Shown piece by piece: positions 9,895-19,089 of a DNA stretch of 64,000 bases. A model generated the notes under the pieces. It made no database searches, was not told the origin of the DNA, and saw only the letters and a program-made list of their open reading frames with translations. A program made the position numbers and the translations under genes. The first letter of the stretch is position 1, and each line of letters begins with the position of its first letter. The stretch is taken from the NCBI GenBank assembly GCA_013420905.1, contig JAAXNY010000001.1, positions 1,922,001 through 1,986,000 of the forward strand, written 5' to 3'. The stretch is from Collybia mongolica (Eukaryota > Basidiomycota > Agaricomycetes > Agaricales > Clitocybaceae).

Positions 9895-11620
9895 TGTAAG
9901 GGCAACTCCGGCGGAGTGCGCGCGAACTTAGTAGAGCGGGCCGACGCTGGTGGAGGGGATCCTAAGTTGATGTATTCACTTGTACGACATATGTACTACT
10001 CACCTGGTGGAGGGGATCCTAAGAGAATTCTCTGAGGAGCCTCCATCAGGGGGGGTGTGCTATATACCTAGTACTACATTAAATACACGTTCCCGGTGCG
10101 GTACGATGACACGCGTTGGGCTAGCGAAGGTCACGTGACCGTGCCCTTGATAGTCCGAACAAGTGCGAAGTCCGGCGGCGAACTGCGCGCGAAGTAGAGA
10201 GTGGGGGTGCGTGTGGGCGTAGGTAATGAACGTGTGATGTAGTGAATGTAATTGAGTGAGCGCGAAGTAAGCAGAGAAATTGTATCGTAAGTCGGCGGGA
10301 TGACTGAGTCGCGATGATAGGGCCCGAAATTGTTTGCACTTATAAAGTCGACAAGTAAGGCTATTAGTGTCATTTCTAATAACCAAGTAAGCGGTAATAA
10401 AGGATTAGAGTCGAGCTCCAAGACAGCTAATCAGAGTGAACTAGTCTAATGGATAATACACTATCAGTACAGAGGACTATGAGTACGGTCTATTATTAGT
10501 CCTATTCACCATGCCCGGTTACAACCTCGGTGTCTTAGTTCATAAGTAACCGTTGTAGTATGATATCATTAGTCCGGGGATCATCATTAATAGGAGAAGT
10601 AATTGTAAATTCGGGACTTGCACAACCCGATCCTAGTCAGGGGTACTTGGTGTTAACTACCGGAAGCGACGGGACACCGTGAATAACAACAGGGACAATC
10701 AGGGGGAGTAAACGACAGTGCCGCGCTGTTTTAAATAACAAAGCGCGCGGTCGGGACTTGATAAGAGTTTAGCCCGCTCTTTCAATATTTGATAAGTAAC
10801 CAGTAAACGACATAATTGGCACGCGTGGCGCGCGCGCCAAGCTGTAGTAGACGCGTCGGTATTGAATACAGATCCTTGGCGCGCGGGAGCGCGGTTCCGT
10901 GTAAAATTTACAATTCCGTATGATATTTAGTTTGTACATTATAAATAGACTGTAGATGAGTAGCGCTAAGGTAAGGAATCTTGCCCCCACTTCGCGCGAC
11001 TATAGAGTATACAAATCACATTTGTTAAAACACTATTGCGTGCCCGAATTAAGGATCAGATTGCTTCAACGTGTCTTGATTGGAATTGATTGGAGAACCA
11101 CAGAATTAAAGAAACTTAGTTCACTTGGAACTTAGTACCGTATTGTCCGTTGGAATTACTAGGCACTTGGCCTTAGTGCATTTGGCACTGTATTGTTTGA
11201 TAAGTCGCTTGGACTTATAGATCCGCTTGGGATCACTAATAATTGAACGTACACTTGGTACTCAGTCTATTGGATCGAGAGATATTATAAATATACCTAG
11301 CAGGTTTTTGAACCTGTGTTGAAGCTTTTGTCTAAATCGAACCCGTCGAGAGATCATTGGAAAGGGCTTTGGCTAGTACTATTCAAAGCTTAGTGCTTCT
11401 AAGCACTTGAACCCGAACTCAAAATAGGCGATTCCTACTGTTCGTGTGTTGATTGTTAGGTTTGGTGTGTGTGTGAGAGAGATTACATTTCATAGCATCA
11501 GCGCACTTATAGCCCAGGAGCCCCCTTTCAGCGAATCGGCGAAGTAGAAGTCGGCGGAGTGAGATTCGGCGAAGTAAGGCTAGATCGGCGAAGTAAGGCG
11601 GAAATGGAGTTCCCCTTACA
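9895..11620 (-). repeat. Gypsy-2 3' LTR, long form
   Basis: It is 1726 bp long. Positions 9895-10314 and 11535-11620 match the right LTR. The 1220 bp between them are absent on the right. It contains the direct repeat GGTGGAGGGGATCCTAAG twice (near 9949 and 10008) and several copies of CGGCGAAGTA near its right end. Confidence 0.93.
10315..11534. other. 1.2-kb segment present only in the left Gypsy-2 LTR
   Basis: The segment is bounded by GCGA on both sides (10311-10314 and 11531-11534); the right LTR has a single GCGA at 17322-17325. Two readings fit. One is a deletion between short direct repeats in the right LTR. The other is insertion of a 1216-bp sequence with a 4-bp target duplication. 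The ends TGATAGGGCCC and (reverse complement) TGAAAGGGGGC match at 8 of 11 bases, like poor terminal inverted repeats. No credible ORF is inside; the motif CACTTGG recurs between about 11120 and 11260. Confidence 0.75.
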
Positions 11621-11634
11621 TTACCCCCCTTCTA
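11621..11634 (-). other. Gypsy-2 polypurine tract
   Basis: The minus strand reads AGAAGGGGGGTAA directly before the 3' LTR, the usual plus-strand primer position. Confidence 0.75.
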
Positions 11635-11697
11635 GGTTCGCGTGTCTTCACGCCGGCGTTGGAACGGGATCTGTGCGAATTGGACGCGTTGTACGAG

Positions 11698-14600
11698 TCA
11701 CGGTGCTCCGGGGTTGCGTCTGTAGAATTCGGCGACCAACTCGTCCGCATTCACCTTGTCGGCGGGTTCCCAGGTGTTCTGTTCGTAGCTGTAGCCCTTC
11801 CAGGCGACCAGGTACTGCAGCTTGTTCCTGTAAATCCGGCTGTCCATGATCTCCTGAACCTCATAATGTACCTCGCCGTCTATGAGAGTGGGTTCAGGGA
11901 CTTCGGTGACCGTTCTACCAGGTATTGGGTCGTGCGGCGCGGGTAGGAGTTTGACAACATGGAAGACCGGGTGGATGCGCGATAGCGCCGGCGGAAGTTT
12001 GAGGCGGTAGGCGTGCGATCCAACCTTGGCTTCGATGGGGTAGGGCCCGATGTAGCGGTGAGCCAGTTTCTGCGACGGTCGAGTGATACGAATGTCGCGC
12101 GAATCCAAATACATCCGGTCTCCAACCTGGTAGTCGGGTGTTGGGTTTCGGCGGCGATTGTAGTACATCGCCATCTCGTCCTTGGCTTTGGCTAATGCGG
12201 CGCGGGCTTCCTCAAGGGTGTCCTTCATTCGGTCGCGGAATTCGTTCGCGGTTTCCAGCCGGGATGGTGCGGTCTGTGGTTCGAAGCCCATGCGTGGATG
12301 TCGACCGGTGTCCAGGAAGAACGGCGAGTGCTGTGTCGAGGAGTGGACGTGGTTATTGTACTGGAATTCGGCGAGCGGTAAAAGGTCGACCCAGTTGTCC
12401 TGTCGCTCGCTGACGAATAACCGGAGATACTGCTCCAGTTCCTGGTTCACTCGCTCGGTCTGTCCGTCTGTCTGTGGGTGGTACGCCGTAGATGCTGTGA
12501 GTTTAATATCAAGCATGCGATATAACTCCCTTGTGAATTCCGCCACGAACTGTACCCCTCGGTCGGAGACCATAGCCTTCGGTAAGCCGTGCAACTTCCA
12601 CACATGCTGGAGGTAAAGCCTCGCCGATCCAAGCGCGGTAATTGTCGTCGTGGTTGGGATGAAGTGCGCGCGTTTACCCACCGTGTCCACCACTACCATG
12701 ATCGCATCATGCCCTTGCGACTCGGGGAGTTCCACGATGAAATCCACGCTTGCGACGTCCCAGCGACCTTCCGGAATCGGCAGCGGTATAAGTTCGCCGC
12801 TTGGAAGTTGACGCTGAGCCTTCGTTCGGAGACAGAGGTCGCATGTCTTGCAGTATTCGCCGATGTAGCGCGACATTTGAGGCCACCAGTAATTGCGCGA
12901 TACGAGTTCCAACGTCTTCCATCTTCCGGCGTGTCCCGCAATTTGCAAATCGTGATGTTGCGTAACTATACGTCTGCGAAGGTCAGCGTGTTTTGGGACG
13001 TAGATGCGATCGCGGAAATACAGCAACTCCTGTGCTTCCCTCCACTCTGCGCTCCGAACCAATTTTCCTGCGGACTTCTTCAACTCCTGCGCTGCCTTCA
13101 CCACCGCTTCCTCCTGATGTCCCTCGCGATTGCCTCTCCGAATATCCCGCAGAATGTCCCTTTCCTCTCCTTCCACGACCATTCCTTCCAGCGCGCGGAT
13201 TGTGAACAACTCCGGTTTGAGGAGGACTAGATCGCGGTTATCCTCGCTTCCATCGCTGTGGTCCGCTCGGCGAGATAGTGCGTCTGGCTTACCCATACTT
13301 CGTCCGAGCTTGTGGTGCAGCGAGAAGTTGAATCGGGAGAGGTACAGTGACCACCTGGCCTGTCTCCGATTTAGCTTCTGGGACGTCCGGAAGTACTCTA
13401 GATTTTTGTGGTCTGTCCAGATCTCGAAGTCGTGTCGCGCGCCTTCAAGGAAGTGTCGCCATTCTTCGAGTGCGCGAATGATGGCGAGCATTTCCTTGTC
13501 ATGTATCTTGTAATTCCGCTCGACCGCGTTGAGGCTCTTTGACGAAAACGCGATCGGGTGCCACTTGTCGTCCTCCGGGCTGAGTTGCGAAAGTACTGCG
13601 CCGGTCGCGAAATCCGAACTATCTGCCTCCACCCTAAACGGCCGGTTGTCGTCTGCGAACATCAGTACCGGTTTAGACGACACCGCTTCCTTCAACCCTT
13701 CGAATGCCTCCTGCTCCGACTCACCCCACTTCCAAGGCACGTCTTTACCGGTGAGATCAAACAATGGCCGCGCAATATGGGAGAAGTCGTGAATGAACCG
13801 CCGATAGAAGTTCATGAAGCCCAAGAAGGACTGCACTTGCTTCTTGTTCGTGGGCGTTGGCCATTCCGCTACTCCGGCAACCTTGACCAGGTCCATCTCC
13901 GCCTGCCCCTCCGAGATAATGAGCCCCAGATACTCGATTCGGGTCTTCTCGAATTCGCATTTGTCCAGTCGCAGGTACAGTTTATGTTCGCGGAGTCGCT
14001 GGAGAACTAACCTCGTAATTCGGCGGTGTTCGGCGAGTGTCTTTGTGTAGATTAGAATATCATTGATGTAGACACATACCACTCCTTCCATGATGAGATC
14101 GTGGAATATCTCGTTCATCATGGTTTGGAACGTTGCCGGCGAGTTAGTGAGACCAAAGAACATTACCAGGGGCTCAAACATTCTGCGGTTTGTGCGAAAT
14201 GCGGCCTTCCACTCATCACCTTCCTTAATTCGGACGTTGTTGTATCCCCAGCGAACGTCGAATTTGGAGAAGTATTTCGCTCCCCGAAGATTGTTGACGA
14301 GGTTGGAGATGAGTGGGAGTGGGTATTTGTTCTTGATCGTCAGCGAATTGAGAACGCGGTAGTCCTGTACCGGGTGTAGCGAACCGTCCTTCTTCTTGAT
14401 AAAGAAGAACGGCGAAGCCATTGGCGATTTGGAGGGGCAGATCCGACCAGAGGCGAGGTTCTCCTCGAGGAACTTGTCCAACTCCGCTTGTTCGGCGACT
14501 GAGAGTGGGTAGACCTTGCAGGATTTCCCTTCTGCGTCGCGGACGAGTTCGATCGCGTGGTCCCACGGTCGGCGATCTGGGAGAGCGTCGAAGGACGTCT

Positions 14601-15582
14601 TGGAGAACACATCCTCAAATTCGTGGACGTGCGCCGGTGCTAGATCGAAAAACGTCTTGGGTTGCGCATTACGATCAAAGGAGTCTGCGATCTGCTGGGA
14701 CGCGTTCTTCCGGGCTTCCATTTGGATCTTTTCTGCTAGTTGCTGCGAGATGGTTTGGGTTGTCCGAATCTCTTCCGGTGCCTTCTGAAACTGTCCTGGT
14801 TCGCCGATGTTGACCACGAAGATATGGTCGCCCTCTTCGATGCAATCTTCAAGGGCAATATCTCCTTCGTGCTCAGAGTCGGGAACCTCTCCAATTTCTG
14901 TTTCTGGTTCGGGCATGGGTCCTGCGCGACAGGCGTTGATGCGGGCCTCCAATTTACGCTTCTCCGCCTTTTCCGATTTAACCTCGTTCGCGCAGGTCCG
15001 ACATTTGTCGGGACAGCGACTCATCTTCACCTCGTTGGTCTGCCAGTTGATCTCCGGGTTGTGCTCCTGCAACCAAGTGTAGCCCAGTATGAGATCCTGC
15101 TTCCCTAGGCTGGTGACCGCGAAGTGGGTGCGTTCTGAGTGACCGTTGTACCGGAGGATGAGGTCTACGATCTCCGAAATAGACCCGTTCTCGTTCGGAG
15201 TGCCGTCGACGTTGAACACCGGAATAGTGCAAACTAGCTTGCGCGAGGTCAACCTGTTCCTCCGCACGAATTCAGAATCGATGAAAAGGCCCGTTGCTCC
15301 CGAGTCTACCAAGCTGTTCGTTGCGAATGTCTCGCCTGTGTCGGTCGTCTGAAGTTCAATCTTGAGCTTCAGCGAGCGAGTGCTGGGGGTGGCGGCGACT
15401 ACGAATCGCTTGGGTAGAGCTCGTTCCCATCGGGGGAGTCTCTGGCACGGCGGTTTAGGGACGGGGATGGTATCTTGTACGGCTTCTGTAGTAGTTTTGG
15501 GTGTTTGGGAAATTTCAATTGTATTCTCAACTTCTAAACACGCGAACCTGTTTACAGATGACAGCGAGGGCGTACTGTTCAC
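11698..15582 (-). CDS. Gypsy-2 pol, open but with a mutated RT active site
   Basis: The ORF is 1294 codons with no internal stop. In order it shows aspartic protease (LVDSGATGLFID), reverse transcriptase (KFDVRWGYNNVRIKEG, FFGLTNSPATF), RNase H (VEADSSDFATG, IWTDHKN), zinc-binding and DDE integrase (VDFIVELP, MVSDRGVQF, TERVNQELE) and a chromodomain (LQYLVAWKGYSYEQNTWEP). The catalytic RT motif reads YINDILIY instead of YIDDILIY: one of the two essential Asp residues is Asn, from GAT to AAT in an ATCGAT context. The polymerase should therefore be dead. The frame is -1 relative to gag and has no ATG at the overlap (first start-like codon GTG 15582), so expression by frameshifting is expected. 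Confidence 0.95.
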   Translation of the reverse strand: MNSTPSLSSVNRFACLEVENTIEISQTPKTTTEAVQDTIPVPKPPCQRLPRWERALPKRFVVAATPSTRSLKLKIELQTTDTGETFATNSLVDSGATGLFIDSEFVRRNRLTSRKLVCTIPVFNVDGTPNENGSISEIVDLILRYNGHSERTHFAVTSLGKQDLILGYTWLQEHNPEINWQTNEVKMSRCPDKCRTCANEVKSEKAEKRKLEARINACRAGPMPEPETEIGEVPDSEHEGDIALEDCIEEGDHIFVVNIGEPGQFQKAPEEIRTTQTISQQLAEKIQMEARKNASQQIADSFDRNAQPKTFFDLAPAHVHEFEDVFSKTSFDALPDRRPWDHAIELVRDAEGKSCKVYPLSVAEQAELDKFLEENLASGRICPSKSPMASPFFFIKKKDGSLHPVQDYRVLNSLTIKNKYPLPLISNLVNNLRGAKYFSKFDVRWGYNNVRIKEGDEWKAAFRTNRRMFEPLVMFFGLTNSPATFQTMMNEIFHDLIMEGVVCVYINDILIYTKTLAEHRRITRLVLQRLREHKLYLRLDKCEFEKTRIEYLGLIISEGQAEMDLVKVAGVAEWPTPTNKKQVQSFLGFMNFYRRFIHDFSHIARPLFDLTGKDVPWKWGESEQEAFEGLKEAVSSKPVLMFADDNRPFRVEADSSDFATGAVLSQLSPEDDKWHPIAFSSKSLNAVERNYKIHDKEMLAIIRALEEWRHFLEGARHDFEIWTDHKNLEYFRTSQKLNRRQARWSLYLSRFNFSLHHKLGRSMGKPDALSRRADHSDGSEDNRDLVLLKPELFTIRALEGMVVEGEERDILRDIRRGNREGHQEEAVVKAAQELKKSAGKLVRSAEWREAQELLYFRDRIYVPKHADLRRRIVTQHHDLQIAGHAGRWKTLELVSRNYWWPQMSRYIGEYCKTCDLCLRTKAQRQLPSGELIPLPIPEGRWDVASVDFIVELPESQGHDAIMVVVDTVGKRAHFIPTTTTITALGSARLYLQHVWKLHGLPKAMVSDRGVQFVAEFTRELYRMLDIKLTASTAYHPQTDGQTERVNQELEQYLRLFVSERQDNWVDLLPLAEFQYNNHVHSSTQHSPFFLDTGRHPRMGFEPQTAPSRLETANEFRDRMKDTLEEARAALAKAKDEMAMYYNRRRNPTPDYQVGDRMYLDSRDIRITRPSQKLAHRYIGPYPIEAKVGSHAYRLKLPPALSRIHPVFHVVKLLPAPHDPIPGRTVTEVPEPTLIDGEVHYEVQEIMDSRIYRNKLQYLVAWKGYSYEQNTWEPADKVNADELVAEFYRRNPGAP

Positions 15583-16745
15583 TCGCTGTCCGCTACAAAA
15601 CCCTCTTGAGTGGTTGCGAACGTTTCCCCTTCTTCCGCCGGCGGTTCGACTTGTGCGTCTATCATCGCGAAGATGTGCTGCGCGAACTCATGCTGCTCCT
15701 CCACTGACATGAACCGCGTGTCGTAGCGGAGGGGGCAGTCCTTCCGGAAATGGCCCGGCTGCTTACATCGGTGGCAGGTCTCGATGTTCGTTCGAGCCCT
15801 CCGCATCGCGTCTACATCCATCGGAACCGGTGGAGGGAGAGCAGGGGGCGGCGGAGGTGGTGGTGGCGCCATCCGTTGCAGCGTTGGGGCTGAGAAGTGC
15901 AGCGGTGCGCGAAACGCCGAGGTAGTGCGTGCGGGAGGTGCGCGAGCCGCCGGTTTAGTGCTCAGGAAGGCCTCGTTGGTGAGGCGGTTTTCATCGCACT
16001 TCATCGCCGCTACATACCACTGTTCCGGCTGATCGTCCGCTGGTCGTCCCACTGCCATCGTCGCGATCTGCGACTGAATCTCCCTGCTCAGTCCCTTCCG
16101 GTACTTCACCACAATCGTCAACCCCTCCTTGTATCCCGACTTGTCGATGAGATCCCTGAACTCATCCGTGTAGTCGTCCACCGATCGCGATCCTTGGTGG
16201 TAGCTGCTCGTTTCCAACCTCGTAATCGCCCGCTGGGCTTCGCTCTGCACAAAGAAGTTGACCACGAAGTCGGTGTGGAATAGGGCCCATGTCGCGTACT
16301 TCGGGTTCCCGGTAGCGGTCTGGTATCGCATGGCCCGGTCCGCGAACAGATACGCTCGGCCTTTCTTCATGAAGGTGTACGCCCACCGTACCTGCGTCAC
16401 TTCATCCGCGAACTGGTGTGGTACAAGATTTATATACAGTTCGCATGCGTTAATGAACGCACGCCCTCGTTCGCGCGATCCGTCGAAGTCATCGGGAAGC
16501 GATGGCCGGAGTGCCGAAGGTCGTCCCGAATTAACGTGGGTCGCGGGGGGAGGTGTTGATACATTATTTACAGGGGCGCTGGGTGCAGGGGTATTGACCG
16601 GGGGTGGGGGAGCCGCGGTTTGGAGCGCGATCAGCGCGTTGATGCTGTCGGTGAGCTTCTTAAGCTGCTCGGCTTGTTCCTCCGCCTTCCTATTGAGATC
16701 TCCTACGTCTCGTTCGATGTTATCCATCCTCGTTTCGGCGTCCAT
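15579..16745 (-). CDS. Gypsy-2 gag
   Basis: The protein has 388 codons from ATG 16745 (MDAETRMDN); an earlier GTG at 16766 is less likely. The N-terminus is a coiled-coil-like segment (DLNRKAEEQAEQLKKL), followed by a Pro/Ala linker and a capsid-like domain. The C-terminus has a canonical zinc knuckle CHRCKQPGHFRKDC. It ends at TGA 15579-15581 and overlaps the pol frame. The slippery heptamer lies 15 nt before the stop. No lesion is visible, so this protein could still be made. Confidence 0.92.
   Translation of the reverse strand: MDAETRMDNIERDVGDLNRKAEEQAEQLKKLTDSINALIALQTAAPPPPVNTPAPSAPVNNVSTPPPATHVNSGRPSALRPSLPDDFDGSRERGRAFINACELYINLVPHQFADEVTQVRWAYTFMKKGRAYLFADRAMRYQTATGNPKYATWALFHTDFVVNFFVQSEAQRAITRLETSSYHQGSRSVDDYTDEFRDLIDKSGYKEGLTIVVKYRKGLSREIQSQIATMAVGRPADDQPEQWYVAAMKCDENRLTNEAFLSTKPAARAPPARTTSAFRAPLHFSAPTLQRMAPPPPPPPPALPPPVPMDVDAMRRARTNIETCHRCKQPGHFRKDCPLRYDTRFMSVEEQHEFAQHIFAMIDAQVEPPAEEGETFATTQEGFVADSE
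15597..15603 (-). promoter_or_regulatory. Candidate -1 frameshift site between Gypsy-2 gag and pol
   Basis: On the minus strand the sequence is G GGT TTT, in gag phase X XXY YYZ, followed by five gag codons and the TGA. A -1 slip here enters the pol frame (..TGT AGC GGA..) with no stop. This is the classic simultaneous-slippage heptamer; I could not fold the downstream RNA. Confidence 0.75.
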
Positions 16746-16893
16746 CGGCCGGAGTAGGAGTTCCACTTCTAGTTTGGAGGAGGGTGGAGAGGGTGATTCT
16801 CACGCGGTCTTGATGGATTCTGTATCGGAGCTGACAGTTTCTGCCGATCGGAATTTGGCAATGGCTGCGGTGAGGTCGCGGTCTCTGCTGGTG

Positions 16894-16903
16894 AGAGAAT
16901 TCT
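16894..16903 (-). other. Gypsy-2 primer-binding site, self-priming type
   Basis: The RNA-sense strand reads AGAATTCTCT, two bases inside the 5' LTR. Its complement AGAGAATTCT lies in the LTR at 17035-17044, 28 nt below the TATA box at 17072-17077. Offset and spacing equal those of Gypsy-1. Confidence 0.7.
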
Positions 16904-16905
16904 AC

Positions 16906-17411
16906 TGTAAGGGCAACTCCGGCGGAGTGCGCACGAACTTAGTAGAGCGGGCCGACGCTGGTGGAGGGGATCCTAAGTTGATGTATTCACTTGTACGACA
17001 TATGTACTACTCACCTGGTGGAGGGGATCCTAAGAGAATTCTCTGAGGAGCCTCCATCAGGGGGGGTGTGCTATATACCTAGTACTACATTAAATACACG
17101 TTCCCGGTGCGGTACGACGACACGCGTTGGGCTAGCGAAGGTCACGTGACCGTGCCCTTGATAGTCCGAACAAGTGTGAAGTCCAGTGGTGAACTGCGCG
17201 CGAAGTAGAGAGTGGGGGTGCGTGTGGGCGTAGGTAATGAACGTGCGATGTAGTGAATGTAATTGAGTGAGCGCGAAGTAAGCAGAGAAATTGTATCGTA
17301 AGTCGGCGGGATGACTGAGTCGCGAATCAGCGAAGTAGAAGTCGGCGGAGTGAGATTCGGCGAAGTAAGGCTAGATCGGCGAAGTAAGGCGGAAATGGAG
17401 TTCCCCTTACA
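16906..17411 (-). repeat. Gypsy-2 5' LTR, short form
   Basis: It is 506 bp long. Over the shared parts it differs from the left LTR at eight bases, all CpG against TpG or CpA. Its outer end touches the last exon of the DUF6698 gene. Confidence 0.93.
17072..17077 (-). promoter_or_regulatory. TATA box in the Gypsy-2 5' LTR
   Basis: TATATA in the context GGTATATAGC on the minus strand lies 28 nt upstream of the self-primer sequence AGAGAATTCT, the inferred transcript start. Confidence 0.65.
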
Positions 17412-18964
17412 GCAAAGAAATATCTTCAGACTGTCTCACACAACACTGAAGACTCACTGGTTCCACCAAGCGAGTGTTTCTGCCCCCCATTCGTCTCCAT
17501 CCTCCTTGAAAAGCTCCATGATTGCATCATAAAATTTCTTCAACTTGAATTGGCCATCTTCCGCACCCCACTCCTCGCACGAGGATAGAGCAAACCGTGC
17601 CTAGCGTTGTGTCAACAAACAAAATAGAGATAGGGAATAAAAACGTACTTGAGCCATTGCATATGCAATTGTCGAAGGCGTGACTTGCGCTAGACCGTTG
17701 ATCTTGCTAATTGCTGACTTCTTTTTCTTGTCGGTCACCTCGGAAAATCCGTTTCCCATGAAGATGCATTTATATGACTGCAGGATTAACGTACAAAATG
17801 AAACATGAAAAACATGCGAAAACCTACCCATAAACATAGCGATGATCTCAGCAAACCCCTCTTGGCATTCCAAATGTTCGGATTCTCCTCTAGAAGCTCT
17901 TCCACTTTGCTCTTGTCATACAAGAAGTTCGGGAAGTTGCTGATGGTGACTTCAACCTCACCACTTGTGATCCACTCAAGGAATCTACTGTATATAAATT
18001 GGTCACCGTGGGTGAAGGAAGTATTTGAGAACTTACATTTTGTCATTGTCAAATGAATATATATATGCGCGAGGGCAGAGGGTGCGGGCAGTACTGACAT
18101 GGTTGAAACCTTGGCCGGTCTTGTCCCTGGGAATGGGAGGCACATTGTGTGCTTGATTTTGGGTGAAGAAATCGCGGATTCCATTCTTCATCTTGTTGGT
18201 ATCTTGTTGATGTGCACTTTGTGAATCTTTCTCCATCTAGGGATGTGGCAGATCAATGGCAAAGGCAAAAAGGAGGAGGATGGCATACCAAGGTGATGAG
18301 TTCCATGATTAACTTGTAGTCGTCCCCAAATTCCTCTAGAGGTTTTTTGAAATTGGGCACTTGGGCAAGAACGCTGCGATAAAACTTGATATATGCGCTT
18401 TGTTCTTCTTCTTTCATATTCCTGGCAGCATAGTAAGCGGTGAATATATGCATGAAAAGGTAGTACTCACCCGTTGTCTTCTGCAGTTCCGATCTTGAAC
18501 ACACCATCCTCTGCCAAGCCCAGATGGAAAGCCTCGTTGAGGTTGAGCCAGGGTCCATGTATGCAGATAATCCAGCGGCCAGCCTTCTTGTATGCTCTCA
18601 AAGCATCTTGTTTTTCTGTTCTACAGACGTTTCAGGATGATGTGAGAATGGTGAGCATCAGTGTTGCTCACCTAGTACAGCCACGCTTTTGCTTCTTCCG
18701 AGAAGCTTCATGTTCAAGTGCATCTCAGAGCAGCTCGGGACCACATTTTCGCCTGTGGTGGTTCGCATCTTGCTCACCTCGGTTGTCTTCATCTTCATCA
18801 TCAAGATGGCCATTGCCGCCACTGTTGCCAGAGCCTGGAGATGGGGATGTTTTGGGTGGAGAGGGGGGTCATTGTTGATGGCCAGAGGAAGAAGGATTGG
18901 GGTGAGCTGGCGGAGGTTGTGGGCAATGGTTGATGGTACGAGTTTGAGAGGTGAGAGGTGGCAT
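17412..18964 (-). pseudogene. DUF6698 protein gene, decayed and cut at its 3' end
   Basis: The minus-strand gene starts at ATG 18964 (MPPLTSQTRT) and has about six GT-AG introns of roughly 50 nt. The spliced protein has a Pro/Ser-rich, acidic N-terminus, then GRWIICIHGPWLN, EEFGDDYKLIMEL, GFNHVSTARTLCP, GLLRSSLCLW, VTPSTIAYAMAQ and ETLAWWNQ. This is the pattern of DUF6698, a large family of unknown function in mushroom-forming fungi. Two in-frame TGA codons lie in exon 1 (18869-18871 and 18725-18727), each where CGA/Arg fits. The last exon, after WWNQ and an intron ending ..CTGAAG, gives only IFLC before the Gypsy-2 LTR begins at 17411. The copy cannot encode a full protein. Confidence 0.8.
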
Positions 18965-19089
18965 GGAAGTATGAGTTAAAGAGAGAGATGCGAATGTGAG
19001 TGGGCGATGAAGAAATAGAATGGTCACCTGACCTGACATCAACACTCAATCGCCTCAAGTCCGATCCCCCGATCATCCTAAGTTTTCAC

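Larger units (their letters stand above)
9895..17411 (-). mobile_element. Gypsy-2: chromodomain Ty3/Gypsy retrotransposon with unequal LTRs
   Basis: The element is 7517 bp on the minus strand. LTR ends are TGTAAGGG...CCCTTACA. Gag (15579-16745) and a long intact pol (11698-15582) are in different frames, joined by a -1 slippery site. The left LTR is 1726 bp and the right 506 bp. The 5-bp flanks differ (CAAGC left, GCAAA right). The left neighbour is LINE ORF2 and the right neighbour a DUF6698 exon, so the two ends did not come from one simple insertion. Pol is open throughout but its polymerase active site is mutated. Confidence 0.95.
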
